Below are positions 1-7,909 of a stretch of DNA of 64,000 nucleotides, piece by piece. Numbering within the stretch: position 1 is the first letter of the stretch; each line of letters begins with the position of its first letter. The position numbers were made by a program, and so were the translations under genes. This stretch comes from Sulfitobacter faviae (GTDB taxonomy: Bacteria; Pseudomonadota; Alphaproteobacteria; Rhodobacterales; Rhodobacteraceae): assembly GCF_029870955.1 (NCBI RefSeq), contig NZ_PGFQ01000001.1, positions 1,364,001 through 1,428,000 of the forward strand. Reading direction: 5' to 3'. Below the pieces are notes generated by a model, which saw nothing but the letters and a program-made list of their open reading frames with translations, was not told the origin of the DNA and ran no database searches.

Positions 1-18
1 TAGCTGTGAAATCGCGCA

Positions 19-459
19 TCAAGCTGCCTGCCTCCCTTGTACGAAGTCGAGGAAGGCCGCTTGGCGCTCGTAGGGCATCGCCTTAAAGCTGGCGAGGCAA
101 TAGGCCTCCCGCTCGTCAGGGACCGCCATATCGGCCCAGAATGCTGCCTCGTCCATGTGGTTGAACAGGGGCGCGATGGGTTGCCCTGCTGCCGAGGGCA
201 TAACGCCGCCCAGCGCCGCCTCTGCGACAGCCTCCGCATCCTGTGGCAGCAAAGCTTTCAGCGAAACATAGGCCAGCGCGGCCCGCTCTGTCGTGCTGAG
301 ACGGGCGCGCAGGATGGCGGGAAGGCTAAGCCACGCGTCAAGGTTATCCAGCAGCAAGCAGTAACCCAGCGACCGGGATACGCTATCGATACGGTGGGCG
401 GTGCGGTTGACCGAGGCGCTATGGCCCCGGTCGTTCGCGGGCATGTGCAACCCGTCCAT
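19..459 (-). CDS. Hypothetical protein of the integrated element
   Basis: A 146-residue protein of unknown function and the last of three translationally coupled genes. The start used is the ATG at 459, preceded by a GGGGAGGG ribosome-binding site seven bases away; an upstream in-frame ATG at 576 would run back through the neighbouring gene and has no such site. The protein has no signal peptide or membrane segment. Its middle is Ala/Leu-rich (ERAALAYVSLKALLPQDAEA) and the C-terminal half is rich in aromatic and acidic residues. Small genes of this kind are common in alphaproteobacterial prophage-like elements, but I do not recognise a named domain. The ATG overlaps the preceding stop by one base (TGATG), so translation is probably coupled. 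Confidence 0.6.
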   Translation of the reverse strand: MDGLHMPANDRGHSASVNRTAHRIDSVSRSLGYCLLLDNLDAWLSLPAILRARLSTTERAALAYVSLKALLPQDAEAVAEAALGGVMPSAAGQPIAPLFNHMDEAAFWADMAVPDEREAYCLASFKAMPYERQAAFLDFVQGRQAA

Positions 460-560
460 CAAACGCCCTCCCCGTAGTGCAGGCCAGCGACAAGGCGGGC
501 TTGGGTTGCGGTCAGGCCATAGAGGCGTTGCAAGCGGGCAATCTGTATTTTGAGGGCCAT
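459..560 (-). CDS. 33-residue coupled small protein, helix-turn-helix-like
   Basis: A 33-codon gene fits exactly between its neighbours: its ATG (558-560) overlaps the upstream stop by one base as TGATG, and its own TGA (459-461) overlaps the downstream ATG in the same way. The predicted peptide begins MALKIQIARLQRLYGLTATQ and continues ARLVAGLHYGEGV. The stretch RLYGLTATQARLVAGLHYGE looks like a recognition-helix pair of a small HTH. No function can be assigned. The exact double overlap is the main evidence that it is translated. Confidence 0.6.
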   Translation of the reverse strand: MALKIQIARLQRLYGLTATQARLVAGLHYGEGV

Positions 561-925
561 CAGCATGCGCCCCCATTTCCGTTGATCAACTCAACTTTGC
601 TCTTAAGGGTGTAGACCCCAAATTTGGCGCGGTCGGTGTCGCTGTCATTGGCGTAGAGGTCCATTGCGATGTCTACGCCGTAGTCACGCTTGAGGATGTG
701 AACCAAGTCCGAGATGCGAACGGGGCTGGCACAGTACATGGGCGCTTGCATCAGCCCTTCCAGCACCCGACGCTTGTTCTTGGACACTGTGACAGTACGG
801 GTCTCGCCATCTTCATCAGTGACCCGATACTGGGCCGGACTGATGGTGTTCGGGAAGTCGCGCCACCGGTTGTTCCGGCGGGCGTTTGCCGGGGGATTGC
901 CGTTAATCGTTGTGTTGCTGCTCAT
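560..925 (-). CDS. Predicted winged-helix-like protein of the integrated element
   Basis: A 121-residue protein, first gene of a three-gene coupled cluster. The ATG at 925 follows AAGGACC by eight bases. The N-terminal 40 residues are Asn/Arg-rich and probably disordered. From about residue 50 a compact domain follows (KNKRRVLEGLMQAPMYCASP, then VRISDLVHILKRDYGVDIAM and a final FGVYTLKSKVELI). It resembles a winged-helix DNA-binding fold with a late beta hairpin. That reading comes from sequence pattern only. A regulatory role in the element is plausible, since AlpA-like genes lie close by on the same strand. Confidence 0.6.
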   Translation of the reverse strand: MSSNTTINGNPPANARRNNRWRDFPNTISPAQYRVTDEDGETRTVTVSKNKRRVLEGLMQAPMYCASPVRISDLVHILKRDYGVDIAMDLYANDSDTDRAKFGVYTLKSKVELINGNGGAC

Positions 926-1037
926 TTAATCGGTCCTTGAGTTTTGGACCAAGCGCGGCTAAAATTCGGATAGTCCGCCAAGACTGTCGAATGATTAGCG
1001 CCCCTGCTTGATCCGTTGGATTCGGCGGGGGTTTGCA

Positions 1038-1217
1038 TTAAGCGGCTTGCGGTTGGGAGGCGGCAATCGCGTCGTCAACTTCGCTTTCCACCCAATACAG
1101 GCGGCTCCCGATTTTGATGGGTGCCGGAATGCGGTTTTCGTCGACATCGCGATAGATGGAGGACCGCGAGCGGCCTCCCATTTTGTCAGACAATTGGTTC
1201 AGGTTGAGGTATTTCAT
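1038..1217 (-). CDS. AlpA-like MerR-type excisionase/regulator, small
   Basis: A 59-codon gene: ATG at 1217 preceded by AAAAGGTGAAGC, stop TAA at 1038-1040. The product starts MKYLNLNQLSDKMGGRSRSS, followed by IYRDVDENRIPAPIKIGSRL and YWVESEVDDAI. This is the classic AlpA/excisionase layout: an HTH (residues 6-28, with S-I-Y-R recognition helix), a wing with P-x-P-x-K-I-G, and a final W-x-x-S/E-V-D-x-W/A-I helix. AlpA-type proteins control integrase or excision genes in P4-like elements. It is the second such protein here (another lies at 2961-3143). Proteins this short are easily missed by automatic calling. Confidence 0.75.
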   Translation of the reverse strand: MKYLNLNQLSDKMGGRSRSSIYRDVDENRIPAPIKIGSRLYWVESEVDDAIAASQPQAA

Positions 1218-1661
1218 GCTTCACCTTTTGTTGTCGTGGTGAAGCAAACTTGCGCTTTAGCTAGAGATGCTTGTAGTCAGTTCAGTCATCCGCGCTCAAG
1301 GGATGCCCCAGCATGGAAAAAGCATTTTTTATTGGTTCATCAAATTTTGAACTGTCTGCGTCAGCGGTCCAACCCAATAATGCATTCACCACCGGACTGG
1401 ACGACGTGGGCACCCCCAGAACGTCGGAATGAGCTTCGGAATGAATCCTTAAGCGCTTACTTTCTCTAAGTATTTTTGAAATCTGTGACTTCGTAACGGG
1501 AACGCCAAACACTGTACCCGCAGCCCACAAGGCTTCGGCTGCGGAAAATTTTGCATCACTTACCCTGGGAAGACCGCATTTTTCTTTCATCCACTCTGCC
1601 ATCATCACAAAAAGGATGTTTCGCTCAGCTACGTTCCTCATGCCGCCGTCTGACGGACTAG

Positions 1662-1678
1662 GCTCAGGACCCATTGAT
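1662..1678 (+). repeat. Left terminal inverted repeat of the IS
   Basis: GCTCAGGACCCATTGAT. It matches the inverted right end (2474-2490) at the first nine bases and most of the next six. It lies just inside the CTAG duplication at 1658-1661. Confidence 0.85.
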
Positions 1679-1723
1679 TATCGTGGAGCCGCATGATTCA
1701 CCGTCCAAAAACGGAGCGGTGAT

Positions 1724-2481
1724 ATGTCTGATCTTTTCTGGCTGAGCGATGCGCAGATGGCGCGGCTGGAGCCCTACTTTCCGAAATCCCATGGCAAACC
1801 ACGTGTCGATGATCGGCGGGTTTTAAGCGGGATTATTTTCATCAATCGCAATGGTTTGCGATGGCGAGATGCGCCTAAGGAGTATGGCCCCCACAAGACG
1901 CTCTATAACCGCTGGAAGCGTTGGAGCGATAAAGGCATCTTCGCACAGATGATGGTAGGACTGGCCGCCGAGCACAGCGAAAAGAATACCGTGATGATCG
2001 ATGCTACCTACCTGAAGGCTCATCGCACAGCGTCCAGTTTGGGCGTCAAAAAGGGGGGCGTGGACGTCTGATTGGACGAACCAAAGGCGGCATGAATACC
2101 AAACTTCATGCAATCTGCGATAGCCGGGGGCGCCCACTCAACCTGTTCGTAACGGCAGGACAGGTGAGCGACTACATAGGTGCGCGGGCGCTTTGCGATA
2201 GTCTTCCGGATGTCGATTGGCTGCTCGGAGATCGCGGCTACGACGCCGATTGGTTCCGAGAAGCACTAAAAGACAAGGGGATACGCGCCTGCATCCCCGG
2301 ACGAAAACAGAGAAAGGCGACGGTGAAGTATGACAAGCGCCGCTACAAACGCCGCAACCGGATCGAGATCATGTTCGGTAGACTCAAGGACTGGCGGCGC
2401 GTTGCCACCCGCTACGACCGATGCCCAAAGGTCTTCCTCTCAGCCATCGCTCTCGCCGCTACTGTCATCTACTGGCTATGA
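1724..2481 (+). CDS. IS5/IS427-type DDE transposase, two frames joined by -1 frameshift
   Basis: OrfA (1724-2071, 115 residues) holds the DUF4096-type N-terminal domain (SDAQMARLEPYFP, then GLRWRDAPKEYGPHKTLYNR) and the first catalytic Asp in VMIDATYLKAHRTA. OrfB continues in the -1 frame to 2481 with the second Asp in LLGDRGYDAD and the Glu in RRNRIEIMFGRLKDWRR. The join lies at AAAAAGGGGGGC (about 2049-2060). In the orfA frame this contains G GGG GGC, a standard -1 slippery heptamer, and sliding back gives GGRGRLIGRTKGGMNTKLHA, the expected continuation. Programmed frameshifting is usual in this IS group, so this break should not be counted with the homopolymer errors elsewhere. Confidence 0.88.
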
Positions 2482-2490
2482 GTCCTGAGC
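2474..2490 (-). repeat. Right terminal inverted repeat of the IS
   Basis: Read inward it is GCTCAGGACTCATAGCC, the partner of the left repeat at 1662. It is followed outside by CTAG at 2491-2494. The transposase stop codon lies within this repeat. Confidence 0.85.
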
Positions 2491-2960
2491 CTAGCGGCTT
2501 CTCCGCTCAGTTTCTCAATGACTAGTTGCCTTAGCACATCCGGGAGTGGATATCCGAGACCAATATTAATTTTGGCAATATGCAAAAGAAACTCATGGGC
2601 GCGTAGGTTACCAAAGAAGGAGGATACAATCCTTTCACTATCCACTCCAACGATGTCGTATCCTAGAAGGGTTCTGTCCGATGCACCCCGCTGCTGGTAC
2701 ACAGGTTCAAATGCGGTGACGACTTCTCTGAGGGTGGGGTCAAGCGCCGGAACGCTGATCCTATTGTCACCCGCCCAAGTCCCAACGACACGTACAGAAA
2801 ACTTCACAGCACTGACTTCGTTCTTCGATAGAATACGCGTCATCTTTGAGCACTCCTCACGTTAGTGGCCACCCGGCATGAGGTGACGTGATTTCGCCCC
2901 TGCGTCCTGCCAACAAACGCCTCTAATTGAACCTTTCCGCTTTGAAGCCGCCGCTTGCAC

Positions 2961-3143
2961 TTACTGCTCATGGCACCGCCCCTCAATCCAGTCGGCAACC
3001 ACGCTCTGACGCCAGCCAATGGCGCGAACTCCCAGCTTCGTAGCCTTTGGGAAGTCGTCCCGATCCATCATCCGGTAAATTGTTGACCTGCTGAGACCAG
3101 TCACCTCCTGTACGTCCCGGCAGCGTAGAATTTTATCAGTCAT
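2961..3143 (-). CDS. AlpA family phage-type transcriptional regulator
   Basis: A 60-residue AlpA-type protein. I place the start at ATG 3143 (MTDKILRCRDVQEVTG); a longer reading from 3224 would overlap the integrase stop, and its extra 27 residues do not look conserved. The HTH reads VQEVTGLSRSTIYRMMDRDD, followed by the wing FPKATKLGVRAIGWRQSVV and the terminal helix ADWIEGR, the textbook AlpA order. In E. coli, AlpA activates the CP4-57 integrase gene. Here it lies just downstream of the integrase on the same strand, so it probably controls excision or transcription of this element. Confidence 0.85.
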   Translation of the reverse strand: MTDKILRCRDVQEVTGLSRSTIYRMMDRDDFPKATKLGVRAIGWRQSVVADWIEGRCHEQ

Positions 3144-3216
3144 CGTTATCTCTTTGTTAAATGAATGATCCCATTCGTAGCAGAGAGCGATTAAGGGAAA
3201 ATTTACGAATCTGGGA

Positions 3217-4404
3217 CTACGCAATCTTGATCACCTTGCTGGCGTTCTTGCCAGTTACGTGGTTCGCCCAGCGCGCCATTAGCGGACGGCGGCGCTCTAG
3301 CAGGTCAGTACGGCGGTAAGACCGCTTGACCTTGTTGCCATCGACATGCGCCAATGACGTTTCAACAACCACTTCGGGTACGTCGGTAGTTTCTTCGCAC
3401 CAGGTCTTGAAGCTTGATCGGAACCCATGCGGACGAGCCTCCAACCCCTGCCGCTCCATATGGCGGCTCATCGCAGCATCCGAAATTACAGCCCTCCGAA
3501 CACCTGGGAACAGGTATCCATCCCGCGCCAGCGGCTTCGCCAGTTCTATGACAGCGAGAGCCTCTTTCGATAGCGGCACTCGGAAGTCGGTTACAGCACC
3601 CACCTGCCCCTTCATGTTATCTTCGGGTACGGTCCATACGTCCCCTTCGATTTGATCCAAATGACAGAAACGAATTCCATATGACCGAACCGTGGTGAGG
3701 ATCAGCAGGCGCAATGCAAGATGGGTCGGCGTCTGCTCAGCAAGGCTTTTGTAGAAGGCTGGCACCTCAGGCCAAGGCATGTAGGGAATGTTCTTTGCCT
3801 TGTGACGCGACTTTCCCAGAAGCGCTTTCGCTTTCATGATTGCCTGAAGATCCACATTGAGACCCATCGCTGCTGCATGCTCAAGCGTGATGTTCAGGCG
3901 GTTCATTGCTTTGCGGGCCGTGTCCGCCTTCTCGTGCCAGATGGGTTCTAATGCGTTCTTGATATCCTGCTGGTCGATTTCCTCGACAGGAACCTTGCCG
4001 ATTTTCGGAAGCACATGCAGTTCGAGCGGGGAGAACCAGCGCCCGGCCTTACCGTCACCCTTAAGCTGAGCCTTGCGAGCCTCGAATGCCTCCAGCGCCA
4101 CTGATGAGAGTGTGTGCTCATCCTTAGCGGCCAATCGCTTTAGCCGGTCACGCTCTTTGATGGGGTCTTTGCCCTCTCGCACCACAGCCCGCCATTTCTC
4201 TGCCGCTGCTCTTGCTTCCTTCAACGAAACAGCCTGAAGATTGCCGATACCCATCTCGCGGCGTCGCCCATGAACAGTAACACGCAGCACCCACTGAGCG
4301 CCGCCATCTTCGCGCTTTACCAGCCAAAGCCCTCCCCCGTCTGAGTACTTGCCGGGAGGGGCGGTTCTGACCTTGGCCGAAGAAAGCTTGTTCAATGCTG
4401 CCAA
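3217..4404 (-). CDS. Tyrosine-type site-specific integrase, P4 family
   Basis: A 395-residue P4-like integrase. Residues 1-90 form the DUF4102 arm-binding domain (KYSDGGGLWLVKREDGGAQW, then RREMGIGNLQAVSLKEARAA). A core-binding SAM-like domain follows (about 100-200) and then the catalytic domain. Visible catalytic residues are Arg in TTVRSYGIRF, His and Arg in RPHGFRSSFKTW, His in SLAHVDGNKVKRSYRR and the Tyr nucleophile in SYRR. The usual second residue pattern of TTVRSGE is altered to TTVRSYG, but the Arg is kept. The length is normal. It would catalyse integration and excision at the tRNA-like site 140 bases upstream of its start. Confidence 0.93.
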   Translation of the reverse strand: MAALNKLSSAKVRTAPPGKYSDGGGLWLVKREDGGAQWVLRVTVHGRRREMGIGNLQAVSLKEARAAAEKWRAVVREGKDPIKERDRLKRLAAKDEHTLSSVALEAFEARKAQLKGDGKAGRWFSPLELHVLPKIGKVPVEEIDQQDIKNALEPIWHEKADTARKAMNRLNITLEHAAAMGLNVDLQAIMKAKALLGKSRHKAKNIPYMPWPEVPAFYKSLAEQTPTHLALRLLILTTVRSYGIRFCHLDQIEGDVWTVPEDNMKGQVGAVTDFRVPLSKEALAVIELAKPLARDGYLFPGVRRAVISDAAMSRHMERQGLEARPHGFRSSFKTWCEETTDVPEVVVETSLAHVDGNKVKRSYRRTDLLERRRPLMARWANHVTGKNASKVIKIA

Positions 4405-4540
4405 ATTCCTATCCCCCTCTCAATCCACCCCTATATGTAGCATAGCATGGGACCGGATGAAACAGAATGATACAACCAAACTCATTAAAAACAAAGGTTT
4501 GGATGTTTTATGAAACAGGCTGACACTAGATGATACGTTA

Positions 4541-4564
4541 GTTCAAGGCCTCTCCTGGGCACCA
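4541..4564 (+). other. Probable attachment site: tRNA-Leu 3'-end remnant
   Basis: The sequence GTTCAAGGCCTCTCCTGGGC followed by ACCA looks like the T-loop, acceptor strand and CCA of a tRNA-Leu; alphaproteobacterial tRNA-Leu genes commonly end CCTCTCCTGGGCACCA. Bases just upstream cannot form the 5' half of the T-stem, so this is a fragment, not a gene. Its position beside a P4-type integrase marks it as the element border. The intact tRNA-Leu and left border should lie left of the window on the + strand. The tRNA identity is from memory of the family; the border role is inferred. Confidence 0.7.
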
Positions 4565-4658
4565 TATTCCCCGACAAATGATTGACTGTAGATCAGGCAT
4601 CAAACGGCCCCGACGCCCTACCCCTCGGGGTGCTGCGAGCCGCCGGCCTCGGACGGCC

Positions 4659-5054
4659 CTATTGGACGCGGACACCCGCATTTTGCAGGCAAAGCTGTAG
4701 CCGCGTAGCAAGCTCGTCCAAGCTGAAAGGCTTTTTCAAACAATCGCTTGCCCCCGCCGCCAAAGCGCGGCGCAGCAGATCGGCGTCTTTCCGGGTCGAG
4801 ATCATGACGACCGGGATGCCCCGATAGAACGGCAAGCCTTTGACCTGGCTACAGAACTCAAGCCCATCCATCGCGGGCATCATGAAATCGGTGATGATCA
4901 CATCCGTCGCGATCCGCTCCTGCGCCAGCGCGACCAGAGCTTGGGCGGGGCAGCCATAATCTGCCACGCAGGAAAACCCGACCTCGGCGAGGGACGCTTG
5001 AATGAACTGTCGTGCGATCTCAGAATCGTCGATAACGATAGCATTCCAGTTCAT
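4659..5054 (-). CDS. Stand-alone CheY-like response regulator receiver
   Basis: A 131-residue single receiver domain. The acidic pocket Asp9-Asp10 is in AIVIDDSEIAR and the phosphoacceptor Asp56 in VIITDFMMPAMDG. The switch Ser is in VVMISTRKDADLL and the conserved Lys in CLKKPFSLDEL. There is no output domain, so it would act through protein-protein contact, as CheY or phosphorelay intermediates do. No histidine kinase is adjacent, so its partner is unknown. It is the first core gene beyond the integrated element. Confidence 0.88.
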   Translation of the reverse strand: MNWNAIVIDDSEIARQFIQASLAEVGFSCVADYGCPAQALVALAQERIATDVIITDFMMPAMDGLEFCSQVKGLPFYRGIPVVMISTRKDADLLRRALAAGASDCLKKPFSLDELATRLQLCLQNAGVRVQ

Positions 5055-5128
5055 CGCGCCCCGCCTTACACTTTAATCACGCCCCAAGGGTCACCCTAGT
5101 GGTGAGGGACTTAATATGACGTGAATGC

Positions 5129-5308
5129 TTAAATGCGTTTGCCGACGAACATCGCCGAGTCGGAACGCACGCAGGCGATCTCACCCCTTTGCCAGATAAG
5201 CTCCCCCTGTGCGGTCGCGTATTTGCCCATGCTGACGCAGGCGGTGATCGGGGTGATTTCGCTAACGGCTTGGGCGGCGTCGAAACTGTTGCTGAACTGA
5301 ATGGACAT
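5129..5308 (-). CDS. Small conserved hypothetical protein
   Basis: A 59-residue protein starting MSIQFSNSFDAAQAVSEITP. The ATG at 5308 has AGGAG eight bases upstream; an in-frame start at 5338 lacks this. It ends ELIWQRGEIACVRSDSAMFVGKRI. No signal peptide, membrane segment or known domain is visible. It sits alone between the receiver gene and the oxidoreductase, all on the minus strand with gaps of 74 and 118 bases, so co-transcription is uncertain. Confidence 0.55.
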   Translation of the reverse strand: MSIQFSNSFDAAQAVSEITPITACVSMGKYATAQGELIWQRGEIACVRSDSAMFVGKRI

Positions 5309-5426
5309 GGCTTGTGCTCCTGAGTTGACTTGTCTCAACCTTCACACATCTCGCCGCGCAATGCCTGCTGGCGTCGGGATAAGCGCCCTATTCTAAGGTA
5401 TAGAGCGCCCCTCCCTCGGGCTGCGG

Positions 5427-6509
5427 TCAATGCCTGTTCAGCAGCTTTTGGTACTTCGATACAAAGAGATGCGCGCCCTTCATCTTTTGCGTCACCCAAT
5501 CGCCCGCGGTGAAGAGCATCAAAAAGCTATTGCCGCGCACCGGCCCCAAGGGCAGCAGAATCGGTGCCTCCGCGCCCCAAGGGCGATAGGTTTTCATATC
5601 CGCCAGCTTGCGGCCCGTGATCAGCCCGGTGAGGGTCTTTCTCAGCCATGGCAACTGCCGGCTGACCGCGACGATGGTCATATTGTCGCCGGGGTCCGCC
5701 ACATCCCCCGCGGCAAAGACATTGGGCAGGGATGAGGGGCGCAGATAGCCATCGGTCTTGATCCGCTCCGCGGCGGTAACCTCGGCCCCGGGCAGGTTCT
5801 TCAACAATTCTGACGCGGCGCGCGCGCCCAAAACGGGGAAGATCAGATCGAATGTCCGCTCCGCCCCGCCGTCAAGGGTGAGGCTGCCCGCATGTGGCTC
5901 TGTCATGGAGGCGAGCCCTTCGGCCTTCTTGCCGAGGATCAGCTCCACCCCGGCGCGCTTCAGCTTCCTGCTCAGCGAGGCGCCGAGGCTGTCGGGCTTT
6001 CCGGCAAAAAGCTTGTCGTCTTTGGTGATCAGGGTGATCTCTTTGTCGGGCATGGCATGGGCGATCTCACCGGCAAGCTCGACCCCGACGGCGCCCGCGC
6101 CGATGATGCCCACGGTCTTGGCCGCCAGCAGTTTTTCACGCGTCTCTTGGTTCGCGGCCCGCAGCCCGTCGATATCTGCGCCCTTGGGCTTGAACGGCGT
6201 CGCATAGTCCGAACCGGTGGCGACGACGATATAATCCGCCTCGACCCGCGTGCCGTCCTCCAGCGTGACACCCTCGCCATCGACAGCAGTCGCCCGCGCC
6301 GCAACAACGCGGCCCCGTTTCAACAAACGGTCATAGGGGATCAGCGATTCCTCAACCAAACTGGGCTGCACCACGGCGCGGATCATCGCGGAGGCATGTA
6401 CGAAATGACTGCGCGGCTCGATCAAGGTCACCTCGGCGATCTGGTCCATCGCTTTGGCCAGTTCAGCCCCCAGATAGCCGCCCCCTACGATTGCGATACG
6501 CTTGCCCAT
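5427..6509 (-). CDS. NAD(P)/FAD-dependent pyridine-nucleotide-disulfide-type oxidoreductase
   Basis: A 360-residue flavoprotein with two Rossmann dinucleotide motifs: FAD-binding at the N-terminus (RIAIVGGGYLGAELAKAM) and NAD(P)-binding near residue 130 (TVGIIGAGAVGVELAGEIA). VVATGSDYATPF and the second FAD contact NVFAAGDVADPG complete the AIF/NDH-2-like fold. There is no redox-active CxxxxC pair, so it is not a disulfide reductase. The size and layout resemble the FSP1/AIFM2 group, which reduces quinones with NAD(P)H; a quinone substrate here is inference. No transmembrane helix is seen. The 249 bases upstream, shared with the divergent ABC transporter operon, hold no gene I can support. 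Confidence 0.8.
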   Translation of the reverse strand: MGKRIAIVGGGYLGAELAKAMDQIAEVTLIEPRSHFVHASAMIRAVVQPSLVEESLIPYDRLLKRGRVVAARATAVDGEGVTLEDGTRVEADYIVVATGSDYATPFKPKGADIDGLRAANQETREKLLAAKTVGIIGAGAVGVELAGEIAHAMPDKEITLITKDDKLFAGKPDSLGASLSRKLKRAGVELILGKKAEGLASMTEPHAGSLTLDGGAERTFDLIFPVLGARAASELLKNLPGAEVTAAERIKTDGYLRPSSLPNVFAAGDVADPGDNMTIVAVSRQLPWLRKTLTGLITGRKLADMKTYRPWGAEAPILLPLGPVRGNSFLMLFTAGDWVTQKMKGAHLFVSKYQKLLNRH

Positions 6510-6758
6510 CGGTGCCTCTCCTTTTGATCGGTTTCGCCTGCTGGACAGTCTGCCCGCGTGGTCAGCTTTCTACATAGGTGCTCTACCACCGATTTCTCGC
6601 AGAACGTGGCGAAAGCCGCCGATCTTGCCATCACCGGGGGCTAAATGCCCATGCGATAAGCGCCGGGAAGGGCGCGATTCTCTTAAATGGTGCAACATAT
6701 TGTTTAGAATCATCGCACCTGTTTAACTCCCCCCAGCGACAGGGAGAGCCGCGACACA

Positions 6759-7850
6759 ATGAAAGACACCAAAGCAGAGACTTTTCTGCGTTTCGATAAC
6801 GTCAAGAAGAGCTACGATCAGGAAAATCTCGTCGTCAAAGGCTTCGACATGGATGTGCAGGAGGGGGAGTTCATTACCCTTCTTGGCCCCTCGGGCTCGG
6901 GCAAGACCACCGTATTGATGATGCTGGCAGGGTTTGAGAGCGTCACCTCGGGCGATATCGCGATCAATGGCCGGTCGATCAACAAGACCGCGCCGAACAA
7001 GCGCAACATCGGCATGGTGTTCCAGAACTACGCGCTGTTCCCGCATATGACCGTGGCCGAAAACCTCGCCTATCCGCTGAGCGTGCGCAAAATGTCCAAG
7101 GCAGATATCCAAGAGCGGGTGGCCGAGTATCTGTCGCTGGTCGAGCTTTCCGCCTTTGGCGACCGTCGCCCCGGGCAACTTTCGGGCGGGCAACGGCAGC
7201 GCGTGGCGCTGGCCCGCGCGATGATCTTCCAGCCGACGCTCATTCTGATGGACGAACCTCTCGGCGCGCTCGACAAGAACCTGCGCGAACAGATGCAGTT
7301 TGAGATCACCCGCCTGCACAAGCAGATCGGCTTTACCGTCATCTACGTCACCCACGACCAGACCGAGGCGCTGTCGATGTCCGACCGGATCGCCGTCTTC
7401 AACGACGGTGTGGTGCAGCAATGCGCCCCGCCCGCGGAATTGTACGAGCGGCCGGTGAATGCCTTCGTGGCCGAATTCATCGGCGAGAACAACTTCGTGC
7501 AGGGCCGCGTCACCCGGATCGAAGGCGAGATCGCCAAGGTCGAGACCGATACCGGCACGATCACCACGCAAACCTCCGAAGGGCTGACCGAAGGCGCGCA
7601 ATGCCGCGTCTCCATCCGGCCCGAGAAACTGTTCATCCATCCCACGACCCACGCCCATGACAACGCGCTGACGGCGACCTTTGTCACGCGCATCTATGTG
7701 GGCGATTTCATCCGATATTATTTCCGCCTGCCGGACGGCACCGACATTATCGTCAAAGTGCTCAACGACCTGTCCGCGCCCGAGTTCGAAGAGGGCGCGA
7801 CGGCGCAGCTGTTGTCCCTTACGAAAGACTGCATCGCCTTTGCCAATTAA
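6759..7850 (+). CDS. potA: ABC transporter ATP-binding protein, spermidine/putrescine type
   Basis: A 363-residue ATPase, first gene of a four-gene importer operon. Walker A is GPSGSGKTT at residues 43-51, the signature is [15 protein letters not shown], Walker B is LILMDEPLGALD, and the H-loop is YVTHDQTEALSMSD. The Q-loop is VFQNYALFPHMTV. A C-terminal TOBE domain follows (residues 245-360), typical of the CUT1/MOI regulatory-domain ATPases. AGGGAG lies about 11 bases before the ATG. With the binding protein and two permeases downstream it should energise uptake of a polyamine or similar cation. Substrate assignment rests on family resemblance only. Confidence 0.9.
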   Translation: MKDTKAETFLRFDNVKKSYDQENLVVKGFDMDVQEGEFITLLGPSGSGKTTVLMMLAGFESVTSGDIAINGRSINKTAPNKRNIGMVFQNYALFPHMTVAENLAYPLSVRKMSKADIQERVAEYLSLVELSAFGDRRPGQLSGGQRQRVALARAMIFQPTLILMDEPLGALDKNLREQMQFEITRLHKQIGFTVIYVTHDQTEALSMSDRIAVFNDGVVQQCAPPAELYERPVNAFVAEFIGENNFVQGRVTRIEGEIAKVETDTGTITTQTSEGLTEGAQCRVSIRPEKLFIHPTTHAHDNALTATFVTRIYVGDFIRYYFRLPDGTDIIVKVLNDLSAPEFEEGATAQLLSLTKDCIAFAN

Positions 7851-7909
7851 GGGCGACCGGGGGCAAACCGGGGCCCCGCATAAAACCTGGACATGACAAG
7901 GAGAGACCG

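Larger units (their letters stand above)
1662..2490 (+). mobile_element. IS5-family (IS427-like) insertion sequence, complete
   Basis: An 829-base element with imperfect terminal inverted repeats: left GCTCAGGACCCATTG (from 1662), right end reading inward GCTCAGGACTCATAG (from 2490). It is flanked by a CTAG direct repeat (1658-1661 and 2491-2494), the 4-bp or TA-centred target expected for the IS427 branch of IS5. It encodes a two-frame DDE transposase on the + strand. Both ends, the duplication and the reading frames are intact, so it could still be mobile. It interrupts a minus-strand gene in which the host frame is recoverable exactly, which suggests a recent insertion. Confidence 0.92.
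1282..2843 (-). pseudogene. Hypothetical gene split by an IS5-family insertion
   Basis: The 5' part (2843 down to 2491) starts with ATG behind GAGGAG. The 3' part (1657 down to 1282) lies on the other side of the insertion sequence at 1662-2490. Removing the IS and one CTAG copy leaves 729 bases, exactly 243 codons in one frame, so the ancestral product was a 242-residue protein. The frame is continuous across the join (GEAA then SPSDGG). As read, each half runs a few codons into the terminal repeat; the apparent start of the 3' half at 1674 lies inside the IS. I recognise no family. The reconstructed protein has no signal peptide or membrane segment, and its C-terminal half is Ala/Ser-rich with a possible short HTH (VPVTKSQISKILRESKRL). 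Confidence 0.85.

Noticed and set aside
2049..2071. Frameshift in the IS transposase as another assembly error
   Set aside because: The break is at a standard -1 slippery site in an IS family that uses programmed frameshifting.
4480..4564. Complete tRNA gene at the element border
   Set aside because: Only the 3' part fits; no 5' acceptor strand, D arm or paired T-stem is present upstream.
4582..4827. Open frame on the + strand after the attachment site
   Set aside because: It lies antisense to the receiver gene and has no ribosome-binding site or domain.
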